From Spirodela intermedia (Eukaryota; Streptophyta; Magnoliopsida; Alismatales; Araceae): 64,000 nt of DNA. A model generated the notes under the pieces. That model did not search any database. It was not told the origin of the DNA and saw only the letters and a list, made by a program, of their open reading frames with translations. This document shows, piece after piece, positions 25,168 through 44,022 of the stretch. The stretch is taken from assembly GCA_902729315.2 (NCBI GenBank), contig LR746266.1, positions 2,490,759 through 2,554,758 of the forward strand, written 5' to 3'. The position numbers were made by a program, and so were the translations under genes. Position 1 is the first letter of the stretch. Every line of letters starts with the position of its first letter.

Positions 25168-26796
25168 TGATAAGTCTTCATTATCATGAGTTAATAATTA
25201 GTAAATAATATAGTTTTAGCCTTAACTCATGATAAATAGACTTATATTTGTGTTAAAGTGTGAAAAGTGGTTTTCAGTTGATTAATGTGAATTTTTAGGT
25301 AATTATGTGTTTTTATACGATTTTTATAGTCTTACTTTTGAGATAAATGAAGGAAAAGAAATTAAAATAAAAATATAGCAAAATGGGGGGACCCGCCGGC
25401 CAACTGGGCCCGCAAGTGGGTTGGAGGCGTAGTTAGAGAGTAGCCGCGAGCAGGGGCTTGAGCGGTTTGAACCAATGGGGGCACGTGTGCGCCACTCCCC
25501 TTCCACGTCACTAATGGCCAGCCGACTGTGGGGCAAGGAGTGGTCGTACATGCGCGATAAAAGGACTTAATCGAAAATGTAATATTACTATAAATTCAGG
25601 AGAAATTTCGGCACACAACCACTGTGGGACTAAACCTGTGTCACACCTCCCCAAAAAGGGCGGGGGGCAACCGGCGCAGGTTCGAATCCTCTGAGAGCCA
25701 AAATTCATATTTTTATCTAATTATCGCAACTTTCCTGCAAATCGTCGGTGAAGGATTAAGCAACCAGAATCGCTAGATCATCGGCAAAAATCTCGTCAAC
25801 GCGATTCGCGGAGCATTGTTACTAAAATTACTAAACGATTCGCGATAAAAGGATCGCGAATCCATTAAGTAAAGCATCTCCGATTGATCGACGAACAAAC
25901 CATCGTCGGGAAGAGGACGATCCACTAGTAGACGAGTCACCACCTCCTGAGAGCATACCACATACGATGAAGAGCCTCCTCTTGTTGCGCGGCCCTGAGG
26001 ATGAAGCTCTCTAACACGCACCCCACCTCCATCTAGCTCCTCTCCGTCGGGTGACAGCTGTCAGAAAGCCAAAAAGTTACCGTTTTTCCACTCCGCCGGA
26101 TGACAACTGCTGGAGATGATTCGATGACCCATTTTATTGATCTCTAGACTTTGCAAGGAGATCTAGAGATTGCCCACGTCATCTTTGTCCAAGAAGAGCC
26201 TTCGAGGCCGTGGACACTACACGACGATCCTCCCGAACGCTTAGGATTCTGATGCATCACCGACGCATCGCCACCTTGACGCTGAAACTCTATTTTCCTA
26301 CTTTCAACTTAATTTCCGTTTCATTTAGTGATAATTTATTGATTTTAAATTTACCAAGATACACTTTATTTCATTACGATTCTTTCGGCTTTTACAGATC
26401 TTAATTTGATCAATTAAATCGTCTATAATCACCTACGTAAGAATCATCAGGCAGAACTCTGTTTCCACCCGATTCACATTCGCCGGACACTAACGTCATC
26501 CTGATGTACGCACCCTTATTTCCTTTTTTCATGAATTTTAAATATATTTCCTTTTCATTTCTTAGTATAAAATTCATAGAAAATAATATTCTTTGAGGAA
26601 AATTCTGAATAGTTACTAGATATTATATTACATCCTTGTGATTGACCTAGAAAATTACTACTATTTTTAGAAGTTTTATTGAATTATACTTGATATATTT
26701 GTTCAGAAATATTTCTAAATATTCAAAAATTCATATTTTCTAGTTTTATAAATTTTAAATTTACGTGATTTACTATACAATGACTGAGTCACGTCA
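25168..26796 (+). mobile_element. F1 solo LTR with target duplication ATATG
   Basis: Starts TGATAAGTCTTC and ends GAGTCACGTCA, flanked by ATATG at 25163-25167 and 26797-26801. It defines the true ends of family F1. At 1629 bp it is shorter than the copy at 7954-9830. The main difference is a deletion of roughly 125 bases around 25660 that removes the TATA box region. A GGTTCGAATCC at 25679-25689 resembles a tRNA T-arm but is part of the LTR and is also present, diverged, in the other copies. Confidence 0.85.
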
Positions 26797-26801
26797 ATAT
26801 G

Positions 26802-27720
26802 TCTACATAATTTTATTTTAAAGGCTTCAGATTTAATTTTATTTAAAAATCATCACTTTATTTTGAGATAGATTTATATTTGTGTGTTAGAAACAATTAG
26901 TTCTTATTAGACACACCATAATAGATAACTAAATGACTAAATTTTTGGTTTTTCCTTGGAGGATAAATGAATTATTGAAGAATGTATTGCATTGAGTTCC
27001 CACCATTGTAATTTATATCTATCTATGGAAATAATAATGTTAGAACAATAAAAAATAGAGGAATAGTTTTTTAAGGTTTGCTTTATAAAATTTATGCCCT
27101 TTACGATTACTAAATTGTTCAAGAATATTTGTAACTCTTTGCCCTGCATTAGCAATATGTTCTAATCAATTTGTGGAGAAATTCATCATGAGCTTGAAGA
27201 GAAAACTGAAGGTTGCTACAAGGATGTGAAGACACTAAGCTCAAGATAATTCAAGACGTTTTCCTTAATCAGATTTGAATGACACAATCTTCATTCATTT
27301 AAGAGCTTTCAGAAGAGAGGAACAAGTGGAAATTCAAGACCAAGTCATTTGTCTTCTTTATTGAATTTCAACTAGTTTACTCTATATCTTCTTATAGAAA
27401 TTCCATCAATGATATACTTCTTTATTTTCATGTGGCACATTCTTTTAATTGACCTTTATCTTAATCACCCAAGGGAGTTGTGAATGCAGAAGAGACTAAA
27501 TTAAGGAAAATTTGAGGTTTCCAGAAAAATCCATAGAATTCATAGGGTCCATGGAAATACTTATAATTAATTATTAATACCATTTCTCTAGAGGGTATTT
27601 CTTATTAATTACTTGAACAGCTAAAACTCTTTAATTTATTTAACGAGACAAGAAATTAAAATTTATATGAGATAATTTTAATATATTTTCATTTCCAAAT
27701 GTGATGAAAAATCCAAGGAT
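26802..27720. other. AT-rich upstream flank of the EF-Tu gene
   Basis: No gene recognised. The 72-codon minus-strand ORF at 26937-27155 lacks any supporting feature. The sequence becomes GC-richer from about 27730 at the promoter. Confidence 0.5.
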
Positions 27721-27757
27721 AAGATTAGCTGGTCCGAGTGAAAAAGGGCCAGGAAAA

Positions 27758-27879
27758 GGCCCAGAGCTCACACGAAGGGAGAGATGGGCTTTTTTCATTT
27801 TTGGGCTGGACCCGAAAGCTCTTTTGAACTCTCCGGTTCATCTCTCCTTGTCCGAGAGATCGCTACTTGGGTAGGGTTT
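27758..27879 (+). promoter_or_regulatory. EF-Tu promoter: three site II motifs and a telo-box
   Basis: TGGGCY motifs lie at 27758-27763 (minus strand), 27785-27790 and 27802-27807 (plus strand). A TAGGGTTT telo-box follows at 27872-27879, about 50 bases before the start codon. Site II motifs together with a telo-box are known from plant promoters of ribosomal-protein, translation-factor and mitochondrial genes, where TCP-type factors bind site II. No clear TATA box is present, which is also usual for that class. The regulatory role is inferred from the motifs alone. Confidence 0.65.
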
Positions 27880-27928
27880 TAGCGGGAAGTTCCTAAGGGG
27901 ACAGGAAGGAGGGGGACTGTGAGAGAAG

Positions 27929-35060
<7,132 letters not shown>

Positions 35061-35121
35061 GCTCCTCCACTACAACATCCCTGATTTTAGCTTCTTCAGC
35101 TGGTACGAAAGAGAAATGCAC

Positions 35122-35127
35122 AATAAA
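35122..35127 (+). terminator. Putative polyadenylation signal of the EF-Tu gene
   Basis: AATAAA lies 62 bases after the stop codon. Plant polyadenylation signals are loose, so this is only the most likely near-upstream element. Confidence 0.4.
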
Positions 35128-35819
35128 TGAAGAATGCGCCCCTTTTTCAATGGACTGCCGCGTTGACTTGAACCGATATTTCCTTTATTCATCATCGCTC
35201 CATATGAAATTTTGCTCTGCGGTTTGTCTGCTGTTTTTAATTAGTTCAGGAAATCAGCACCCTTTCGGTGATGTAAAAATCAATCTTCTCCTTCCATTTA
35301 TGTCATGATAATATCCGACTCTCCTCAGTGGCCTTACCCTTTGTCAATCTTGTACACACAGTTGTCACATGGGCAGCTCCCTATCTACCCATGGGATGGA
35401 GTTGAACCACCTCCTCAGCTCTCAATCGCCTTCAACCCTTGGATTGTCAATGCCTTTTTATCTCAGGGACAAAGCTTGGTAGCGCCCATCCACGACAAAG
35501 ATGCTGTGGCAATGCTAGAAGTTGATCATCTAAGCCCATACAGGGAAGTCCATCCCCAAAGATTCAAAATCTTTGATCGGCAACATCATGAAGCCCTCTA
35601 ACTCATCCCATCCTCTGACCTGTAGAAGGAATTCACATGCTCCACTAGTCATGGGATGTGCCCATCTATCAGCGAAATGCCAAGCCCAATGGAATAGCCT
35701 TTCTCAAAGAAAAAGCTGTGGCCTTTGTGCCAGAGATGGCCTTCAATGTGACTTGTACATTGGATAATGATAATGATACAAGTACATTGGACATGCGGCA
35801 GCGAACTGCATCGTCCATC
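35128..35819. other. 3' flank of EF-Tu with an unassigned ORF
   Basis: A 98-codon + strand ORF (35305-35601) has fairly balanced composition and contains GQLPIYPWDGVEPPPQ, but no known domain, signal peptide or splice context was recognised. I do not call it a gene. Confidence 0.4.
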
Positions 35820-36500
35820 CCGCAATCTCGCTGAGCGTGCGATCAAGGAGCACGGGAGAAGAGAACGCGCGCGGCACGATGGGACGATGGACTTGCGGTA
35901 GCCAGCCTCGACGAGATCACGAACAAGAAGGCCAGAGAGGAGACTGCAGGGCAATGGGTTCCGCTGGAAAGAGGGTCCGCTGGGAAAACGACGACGATGG
36001 CGGAAACCGATATTACATGCTGCTTTAGCACAAGGAGCCCCGTCATCCGGCAACGCGTTCTTCCACGACTTCGCGCTGTTCAAAGTGGCGATAAGTTTCG
36101 CTGAGAAATGGGGCGGGCGCCTTTCGCAGGGTCGCCCATCAGCGGCGCCGACTGTTCCCAGAGATGGAGCGGCAAGTCCCCGTCGGGCGCCTCTGGAAGA
36201 GACCGTTCCGAGATGCGGCCGCAAGACGGGGCCTGTTTTCGTTGTATAACAGGTCCCGTCCGCCTGTTTCCGAGTTGCGGTCCCAAGAGGGGTCCCGTTC
36301 CGGTGGATTCGGTGGAGGCGGCGGCGGCCCGAATCTACGTGGTCGTGACCCGCCCAGCGGGCTTCTCGCGGCGGGATAGCTTCAGTTCCCTCAAGTTCGA
36401 CATAGAGATCGTCTGCAAGATCTCCCAGGTGTACGGAGAAGACCGCGCAGACTCGGCCGACTTTCACAGTGGGTAAGCCCTCACCTCGTCCCTTCGTTCC
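35820..36500. other. GC-rich, CpG-rich island without a recognised gene
   Basis: The sequence is strikingly rich in G, C and CpG against its AT-rich surroundings. It keeps several frames open on both strands, including 308 codons on the minus strand (35649-36575) and 122 on the plus strand (36108-36476). None shows a domain I know, and the openness may follow from composition. The right end contains the segment shared with 4991-5215. Candidate readings are an orphan promoter/first exon, a gene fragment, or a GC-rich transposon end. Confidence 0.45.
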
Positions 36501-36560
36501 TCCGCTGGGTAGATGACTCTTGTCTTTCTCTGAACTCGAGTTTCCGTGAAGAGGGGACAG
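36350..36560 (+). repeat. Second copy of the exon-like segment at 4991-5215
   Basis: Colinear with 4991-5215 through TTCA-[AG]-TTCCCTCAA-[AG]-TTCGAC, GTACGGAGAAGA and the GTAAGCC block, and on through the following 100 bases (CGCTGGGTAGATG against CTGTTGGGTAAATG). Unlike the first copy it is not flanked by the 78-bp inverted repeat. Confidence 0.5.
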
Positions 36561-39500
36561 GAACAGAGAAGCCAACGGGGTTAAGAAGATGAAGAAGAGA
36601 AGCAGGCGGAGTCGTCTCCTGGGAACATAAGCCGCCCTGGGTTGCCTTTTCAGTAAACTGTTCGACTAGTGTTCATCGGATTTCATCGTCCCTCGTCCAC
36701 TTTCACTCTTCGACTTCCACCTTCGCTGTTTTCTGTAGCCGGTAGAGTTTCAGCGCTTTTTTTCTCCTCCACCGAGACTTGTTCTGCCCTCTCTTATCTT
36801 GCCGCCATTTCCCGCTTTTATCTGCTGAACAGGGAGAAAGAAATCGAAAAAAAAAAAGAAAGATAATCAAGAATCTGGGCTAACCAGACCACTTCAATTT
36901 CATTCTCTCTTTTAAGCAAATATCTTCTCCTCTTTTCTTGCACCATAGTTGGTGGCATAGCTTATGTTGCCCCGGACAAGGACGGGCTCTTGACAGGTTG
37001 GCCGTCCCTCTGTACGCCATCAGGGGTTGCTCCGGCTGGCTTTAGTGACCTCCCGTTTGCCCCTCGTCGACGCCTGTCGGCCTGCCATGCAGGGCGGAAG
37101 GGCTCTCCTTCTCTGGCGTTGATGGAGCTTATCTGATAATGGAGGATGTCGACGACCCGAACTACCGATGACCTTCTCTGACAATGGCCTCGGCCACGGA
37201 CGAAGAGTCAGCTAAGAAAACAACAATGTTTCTTGACGAATGCCATCAAAATTAGAGACGTCGAGAATACTCGATGCTTAGGTAGGATACAAGGACGTTC
37301 ATAAGCGAGCCAACTACTTGATCGAATATCGGCGGCTGATTACTTTTCGCAGATTCTTGAGGCTTCCTTACTTCTCTATACGGTGTACAGAAAGAGAGGA
37401 GAGAAATAGAGAGGGGAAAGAGGAAGGCTTGGAAGATATCGACCACGAGTTTAGAAATCAATCTAGATAGATATTTGGCTGAGGAATACAATGTATGCAA
37501 CGGAAGAAATTCAATGAAATCAAGATGAAATCATCATTTAAGCTCTTGAAATCCGTTGGTGAGAAATCATGCCCACAATTATGTGTTCTTGATGGAATGA
37601 CGTGCATGTTGTATTAGTTAATGAAAAGTAAGTTATTAAAATATTTATGTTCTTTAACATCTTTGATTAGATGCTAAATTAAATTCAATGTTTTTACCAT
37701 TTAATTAAAGTCGAGATTAACACTTGATCATGATTAATTAAATCCGTTACTTATTGGAATTGAAATTATTTTTATTCATTATTTTGTAAGAAATGAGTCC
37801 ACTCAATGAACTCAAATTTTTTCTCTCAACCTCTAAAATGCCTTCACATCAATCAATGCTTAGGCATTATTTGACTTGGGAATTTGTTGGGCACTAGAAG
37901 CTATGTGCAAAACTTGTGGAACATTTACTTGTTCTTTAGTTGTATTAGAGTACTTTTAGTACTCTATCTGTCTTAGAGTATATTAGCTAAATGCTAATCT
38001 TCATGGACCCATATAGCCATGAATTTGGAATGTGTTCTTTGGGAAACATTTGGGTTGGTTATGTTGAAATCTTGATTTTGCAGATGAAATATTAAAAAAA
38101 TAATTTAACTTAAATCAGATGTTGTCTATTGACTTTATCAATTGTAGGTTAGATATTTGAATCTGCACTTTAAAATGTTTAATTTAATTGAAGCTAATCT
38201 TCAAAGTGCAACTGATATTTTCATAAAATAGTAAACTTAAGTTATTTTGGTTTATATGCTTCTATATTGAGAAATAGAAAATAAAAAAATATCACAAATA
38301 TTTTTTTATTGCACTTATTCTTATATGAAAATGTAAATTTCTATATTCAGACCATTTTTTGTTTGATTATATTTTTTAGCATAAAAAAATAAAAACCAAA
38401 ACAAAATACATAGAACATAAAAATAAAATCAAAATAAAATCAAAACATTTCAGAAAAACGGTGAATCAAACCTTGAGTCAGTCATATCAAGGATGTTGAC
38501 ACAAGTTGTCACTGAGTCAAATTGAAGAGAGAAGGTCACCTTTAGATATTTTGTGAGTCAACTTAGCAAGGAAAAAAATCAAATTGGGGAGAGAAAAATA
38601 TGATTCTCTTGAAGAGATCTCACATGTCAAACCTTCTAGAATCAAATCACACATGCTAGAGCATGTTTGATAAACTGTACGGAGGCCTTGACATGTTACA
38701 AGATCAAAACAAAGCAGATGATTACTTTCTTACACATCAACAAAGTGACTTTTTCAAAATCTAAGCAACATAGGTTGACATAGAGGTTGACCTAGCAAAT
38801 CATGAACTAATCAAATCTCATCATTTAAATTTTAATGATCAAAGTCTTAGGCTCCACATAAAGCTTGTTACAACCTTTTAACAAATTTCCTGGCTCAAGA
38901 ACTTTTAACACAAGTGATTGGCACATCAATCTGTTGCAACTATGCCACAAGTCAACATTCTTTTCTTGGTGCAAGTGCAGCTTCTTACTTTTAGTACTTC
39001 TAATTTCTTGGTTCAAGTGCAGCTTCTTGACACTTTTTGATTCATCATCTCTATATGACTCACTATGTTAGGTATTTGAAAGATGAACATGATGCTTGAT
39101 CTGAAAAATATTAATTCGTATTTTACCAAGTTTAATTTTCAAGTGTGGATGTGGATCAAGTTTTAGCCATCGTCAAGGACCATTGGTCAATCAAAAATGG
39201 AACACAGAAAAGGCAATTCAACTCATTATTTGATGCTAAAACTTTAGTTGCCAACAATTCATTCTACATTTTTTCCATCCTTCCAACTCTTCCTTCTTTG
39301 TGTAGGTTTCAACACCTTGTTATAGGAGTATGTTTTATCCTTAAGCACCCAATTATAAACTTCCTAAGTAGATTCTTTTCATAGGTCTGAACAGTTTGAT
39401 GAATTAAATATAAGTTCCTATTAAATGTTTTACATAGAGCCTTATTTTCTACTAATATTGCCCTATAAACTTTGATGATTAATAGTTACTAGGTTGTATT

Positions 39501-42500
39501 CGATTTATGACTTTTTAATTTCAGAGGACTTCATATTGTTGAATTCTATATGGCAGCAGATGTTTCCAAGAAGTGGGGTTGAATTCATATCGACTTTTCT
39601 GTTGGTTATTCAGATTGAGAAGTTTGGTTATTTATCTCACCATAACAATTTTTATATTGGATATGTTTACTTGCTCTACTACACCGTTATAAAATCACAT
39701 CTAGGGTATCACTAAGTCTCTAGTGAAATATGCACTGAATCACATATTTCAACCACTTTCACAAGATTTAACAACACCTAATTGAGAAATTTCACCCATT
39801 AAATCTTCTTTTAGATTCAGTCCTAGAGGCCCAAACCAAAGGGGGACCTCTCCTCTCTTCCAAATTAAGAGCTCTAGGCTGTTGATAAAATTGGTACATG
39901 CTAATACTCTTGATTGAGGTCATATATCTCAAGTATAAGCATACACAAAAAATGCAAATTAGAACATGTTACCCTTATTGTTTTCACTCTAAGCTTTCTG
40001 AGTTTTAATTTCTCATCAAGGATGTGCCTTTCACACCATTTGATTGCATTGTGCCATTACTAATCTTTATTTCTTTGTTGATCATTGCACATTTTACTTT
40101 CCGAAGTGTTCCTTTTATATCTCATATTTTTTTTATTTTACATAAATTTCCAATGACTATGTAACAGTCTGAAATCCATCTTTTTGCAGAGACATGTTCC
40201 TCAACAGTAACTTTCTTTTCTATCATTTTCTGCTATGCCTAAGAGTCATCTCTATTTGACACTTGTCTACACTTGAGTTGGTGCATAGACAAATACCTAC
40301 ATATCATTGTACTAAAATGTTCAATAAAGTATTTTAGAGCACACGAACTGAACTTGGGAATGTTCAAGGTTCATGAATTATTTTAAATTTAGTTTGAAAT
40401 GTCAAATGAAATTTTACCCTTTGTTATGAATTTCCAAATCTGAAGACTTTCCTCAATAACAATCATTAAGAACATTGAAATACTAAATGTTATGGTGATG
40501 GCATTTATCAATAAATTCTTTCATATGTGATGTCCATCATCAAAACATGATAGGCTCCTAAACCCAACAAATATCTTTCCTTAAAATAGAGAGCTATAAA
40601 ATTTATGCTTATATAACCATCTGAGGGACTTATAAGGTTTGTCATATATAAGGATATCTTTTGTCATTGTTAGTATCCCTATTTGATAACTTGAGCAATC
40701 ATCATACTAAAGGGGTGCGAACATTATTATTTAAAGCCTAAGTAATATAGGAATATGATGAGTACACATTTAATACTCTACTTATGCACTTTCATATGAT
40801 GATTTATGAATTGTATAAGTTTTCTATTTTCTAGTAAAATGAGGGCATCAAGATAAATGAGAGGAAAAATATACAACTAATAGTTGTTGGAGGAAAGAGG
40901 ATTAATAGATAATAATGATGCATGAGCATATATATATCTCTAGTTTCATCATGGACTATTGAGAAATTAGTGAACATAAAAAAGTAAAACTGTAAAACTA
41001 ACTTCTTATTTTTGCTGATTGAGAGGGGCATAAGGGCATGCCTACAATAGGACATAGGATTCCAAAAGAGGTCCGGCCACCAGCTGGGACCCTCATTCAC
41101 GATCAGCCCTCTCATTCCTCCTCTTCTTCCTTTGGTGCATTCCTCTCTTATCTTGGGGATGGCCTGCTCCTCATCTCTCCCTTGGCACCACCTGCAGCAC
41201 ACCACAAGTGGGCCAGCTCGTCCCTCCCCCCCTTCTGGTGGTGACAGCACCAGCAATGATTATGTGACTCCTCCCTTGGCGTAGCAAGAAGAAAATCAAT
41301 TAAAGATGCCCCTATGTGAGGCCGTCATTCTTTCCTCACATCCATCAGAACAAGATGGAGAAATCATTTTCGTTTTATTCCTTTGATTATTATGTAATTG
41401 AACCTCTTTTATCTTAGTTAATACAATCTAAATTTTATGAAATTATATTCCCCTTTGCCTCATCAATTTTGAATAGTTGAAATTGTTGAAGGAAGTGGGG
41501 AATCATCCTCACTGGTCATTCGTAGTTTATTTACAAGGTGGCTAGTTGAACCTTGAGAGAAATCTTCCTCTCAATGTGCATTAATTTTTTTTTTTCATAG
41601 CTGCTGAATTTTAGAGAGTAAACAAATCAAAATGTGATCATTAATTAATATACATCAACTAATTCAAAACTCTCCTTGTGTTCGATCTGGTTTTCTATTA
41701 ATTTATTAATAGATTATTCCTACAAAAATCAGTTTATAACTTTAAAATTGACGATCTTAATAAAGTGACTTAAGAGCAGTCACTATTTAATGAATCATAA
41801 GAGCTCTAAGTTTTCAGTGGCATGTATGTGTGATTTTATTAGTTTAAAGGCTAAGAAAATATTAGAACATTTGTTCAGATATGACATAGATTTTAAATAT
41901 TCTCTCTTCATTAGGTTCTTAAATATTCAATAGGCTCTTTGGTTTGCGTTGTAGAAGTTGTTTCTACATCCTCTTAAAGCAACATTTACTTCCTTAATGT
42001 TCAGTTCTATTAGCATAGCATGTCTCCCATCAAAGGTAGTGAGCATATTATTAATTGTAGGTAAATTTAAAATTTTTGGGGTGACATCAAAATCGCTAAA
42101 TTTCACAAATTGGCTCAGAAAATAATCAAGAATATTCTATGTAAATATTTAATGTAAGGATAGCTTTTTCATGTTTCATTAAATGCAATGATATAATATT
42201 TACTTTTGACTTAGTTGTATGTATGGTGGTTTTCTTACCTGATTCCTAGATAAAACTGAATTTCCAATTAGAAGGACCTCACAGAATCCTAATAGAAGGG
42301 CCTTCAACTGTCGTATGGCTTTTGGTTTACAAACTATACTGTTATGTCGACTTTCTGACTTCTATTTTGCTGGCACAAATTATGAATATTCATCTGAAGT
42401 CTTCCTTCATGATACACAATTCGTTTGTTGAAAAGGAATTGCTGCAATATATTAAAATGTTGTTAAAAGGTTTTCGCTCTCCTTCCTTACTTTCTATATA

Positions 42501-43562
42501 CCTGGCACCGATGGTGAAGTGTGGATTGCTTTTTGTTAGTTTATGCATTGTGGATAGCTCCGACACAATTTGGAAGTACAGATCTAAGAATTTGTCATAC
42601 ACCGTTGTTGACTTCCAACCAATATTTAATGGAAAGAAGAGGGTAAGATTTGGCATGATAGAAGCTAAAAATTAAGCATAGAGAGAAGATGACCACTCAG
42701 GAGCCAAGGCGGTACCAATTAGTTAGAAGGGAAGCCTTTCATCATTCTTGGAAGCCATTTTGAATGTTAGATGACATTGGTGGATTTAGACTGGGATAGG
42801 TATCAGCCGATCTGATTCCTGGTCGATCCGATATGATCTGGAGACCTTTTTGTAAGTCTTAAGAAACATCCACCAGCCGATTTGATCGGATCCCAATGCA
42901 GTTGGGATTATAATTCGCTACACATCTTGACTGAACGCCACATTTCCCATTGATCCCCAGAACTGGTTCTCTACGGTTCTACTTGACGTAAATCAGCATG
43001 CCAGATCACCTTTTGCCGACGCATCGTTTAGCACCAATCACGTGCTGCTGCTTCAGGCTGCGGCTTATTAAATCCACCTTTCATCTATGCAATAATAGAC
43101 ACAGAGGTGGGTTTGATAGAACCCCAGGGACAAAATCCTCTTCCCATGAGAACCGCTCCTCTAGAGGCCACGACCATTATTTCCGGAGCATCGCCAATAT
43201 GTGGGGAACCATGACAGCCACCTCTACTCACCGCACGTTCGAACGTGTACCAACGACGATCGCAGACGGAACAGTATATTAAGAGAAGAGGCTCATCAGA
43301 AGAGGCAGGAAGGAAGAAGTACTCGGCGTGTCGGGCCAATCGAAGCGCCCGTGTTATCATGAGAATCTGTCTTGTTGCGTCATCATTGTTTCATCATCTA
43401 CAGTGCTCAATCATTTCTTCTCCCCTCTCACTTATTATTTCATTCTCTCGTGTCTCCCGAGCGTCAAAAAACCACCGATTATCTACTGTAGCTACTGTTC
43501 CAAAACCGGGGTCCTACCAGAGTTGAACCCAAGTGACAGAAAGAGAGAGAGGAAGAAGGAAG
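36561..43562. other. Long interval without recognised genes
   Basis: Mostly AT-rich. GC-richer islands occur at 36950-37210, 41040-41280 and 42990-43560, with short ORFs lacking domains. The longest is 141 codons on the minus strand at 40831-41256, and its second half is AT-rich and low in complexity. Around 38950-39030 a CAAGTGCAGCTTCTT block occurs twice, about 45 bases apart. The last few hundred bases are the upstream region of the Bowman-Birk-like gene. Confidence 0.4.
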
Positions 43563-44022
43563 ATGGGGGGGGCTAAGAGGAAACTTGCTTCCGTGTGTCT
43601 CGGTGCTCGCGGTAATTCTGTCTTTATCCTTGTTCCCGTATCCAGTCATAACGGGATCGTTTCGTTCCCCAATCCAAACTAGGTGAGAGTTCTCCGGCCA
43701 TATAGTTCCTCCGTTTTAATCTTCCTGGGTCACTGATGTATTCTCTCTGTATGAAGGCATCGAGAGGCGAGCCTCGGACATTATAGAATGCTGCGACAAC
43801 TGTATTTGTGGGTCGTCATGGTGCTTCTGCGGCGATCGGATGGAGAGCGACTGCACAACCGGATGTCACGACTGTCGATTTGACTACCATCGCTTGCTGC
43901 TTTACTACTGCCCCCACCAATGTCACGACTGTGCGGACGCTCTAGATCACTGCCCCGACCAATGTGGGTCGGTGTCTGCCTGCACCTCCCAGCGAGCTGG
44001 GGCACCACCACCTACAGTTTGA
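43563..44022 (+). pseudogene. Bowman-Birk-like Cys-rich protein, copy 1, first exon out of frame
   Basis: Exon 2 (about 43757-44022) encodes about 88 residues with the CCDNCIC...WCFCGDR...C...C..C arrangement shared with the gene at 47627. The expected exon 1 starts at ATG 43563 and ends at a GTGAGAG donor (43683), as in copy 2. However, in the ATG frame exon 1 ends in TAG right at the donor. The hydrophobic stretch expected of a signal peptide (VLAVILSLSLF) is one base out of frame with the ATG, which is followed by a run of eight Gs. The frame of exon 2 also fails to fit the AAG acceptor used in copy 2, though a second AG at 43762 would fit the hydrophobic frame. Exon 2 is intact with two extra Cys residues. 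It could be a pseudogene, an allele with a homopolymer shift, or a sequencing error. Confidence 0.6.

Noticed and set aside
25679-25715. GGTTCGAATCC like the T-arm of a tRNA gene
   Set aside because: No matching acceptor, D-arm or anticodon arm could be folded around it, and the motif recurs in diverged form inside the other F1 LTR copies.
35649-36575. 308-codon open frame on the minus strand
   Set aside because: It lies in a GC-rich island where stops are rare in all frames, shows no domain, and overlaps open frames on the other strand. Described as an island, not called as a gene.
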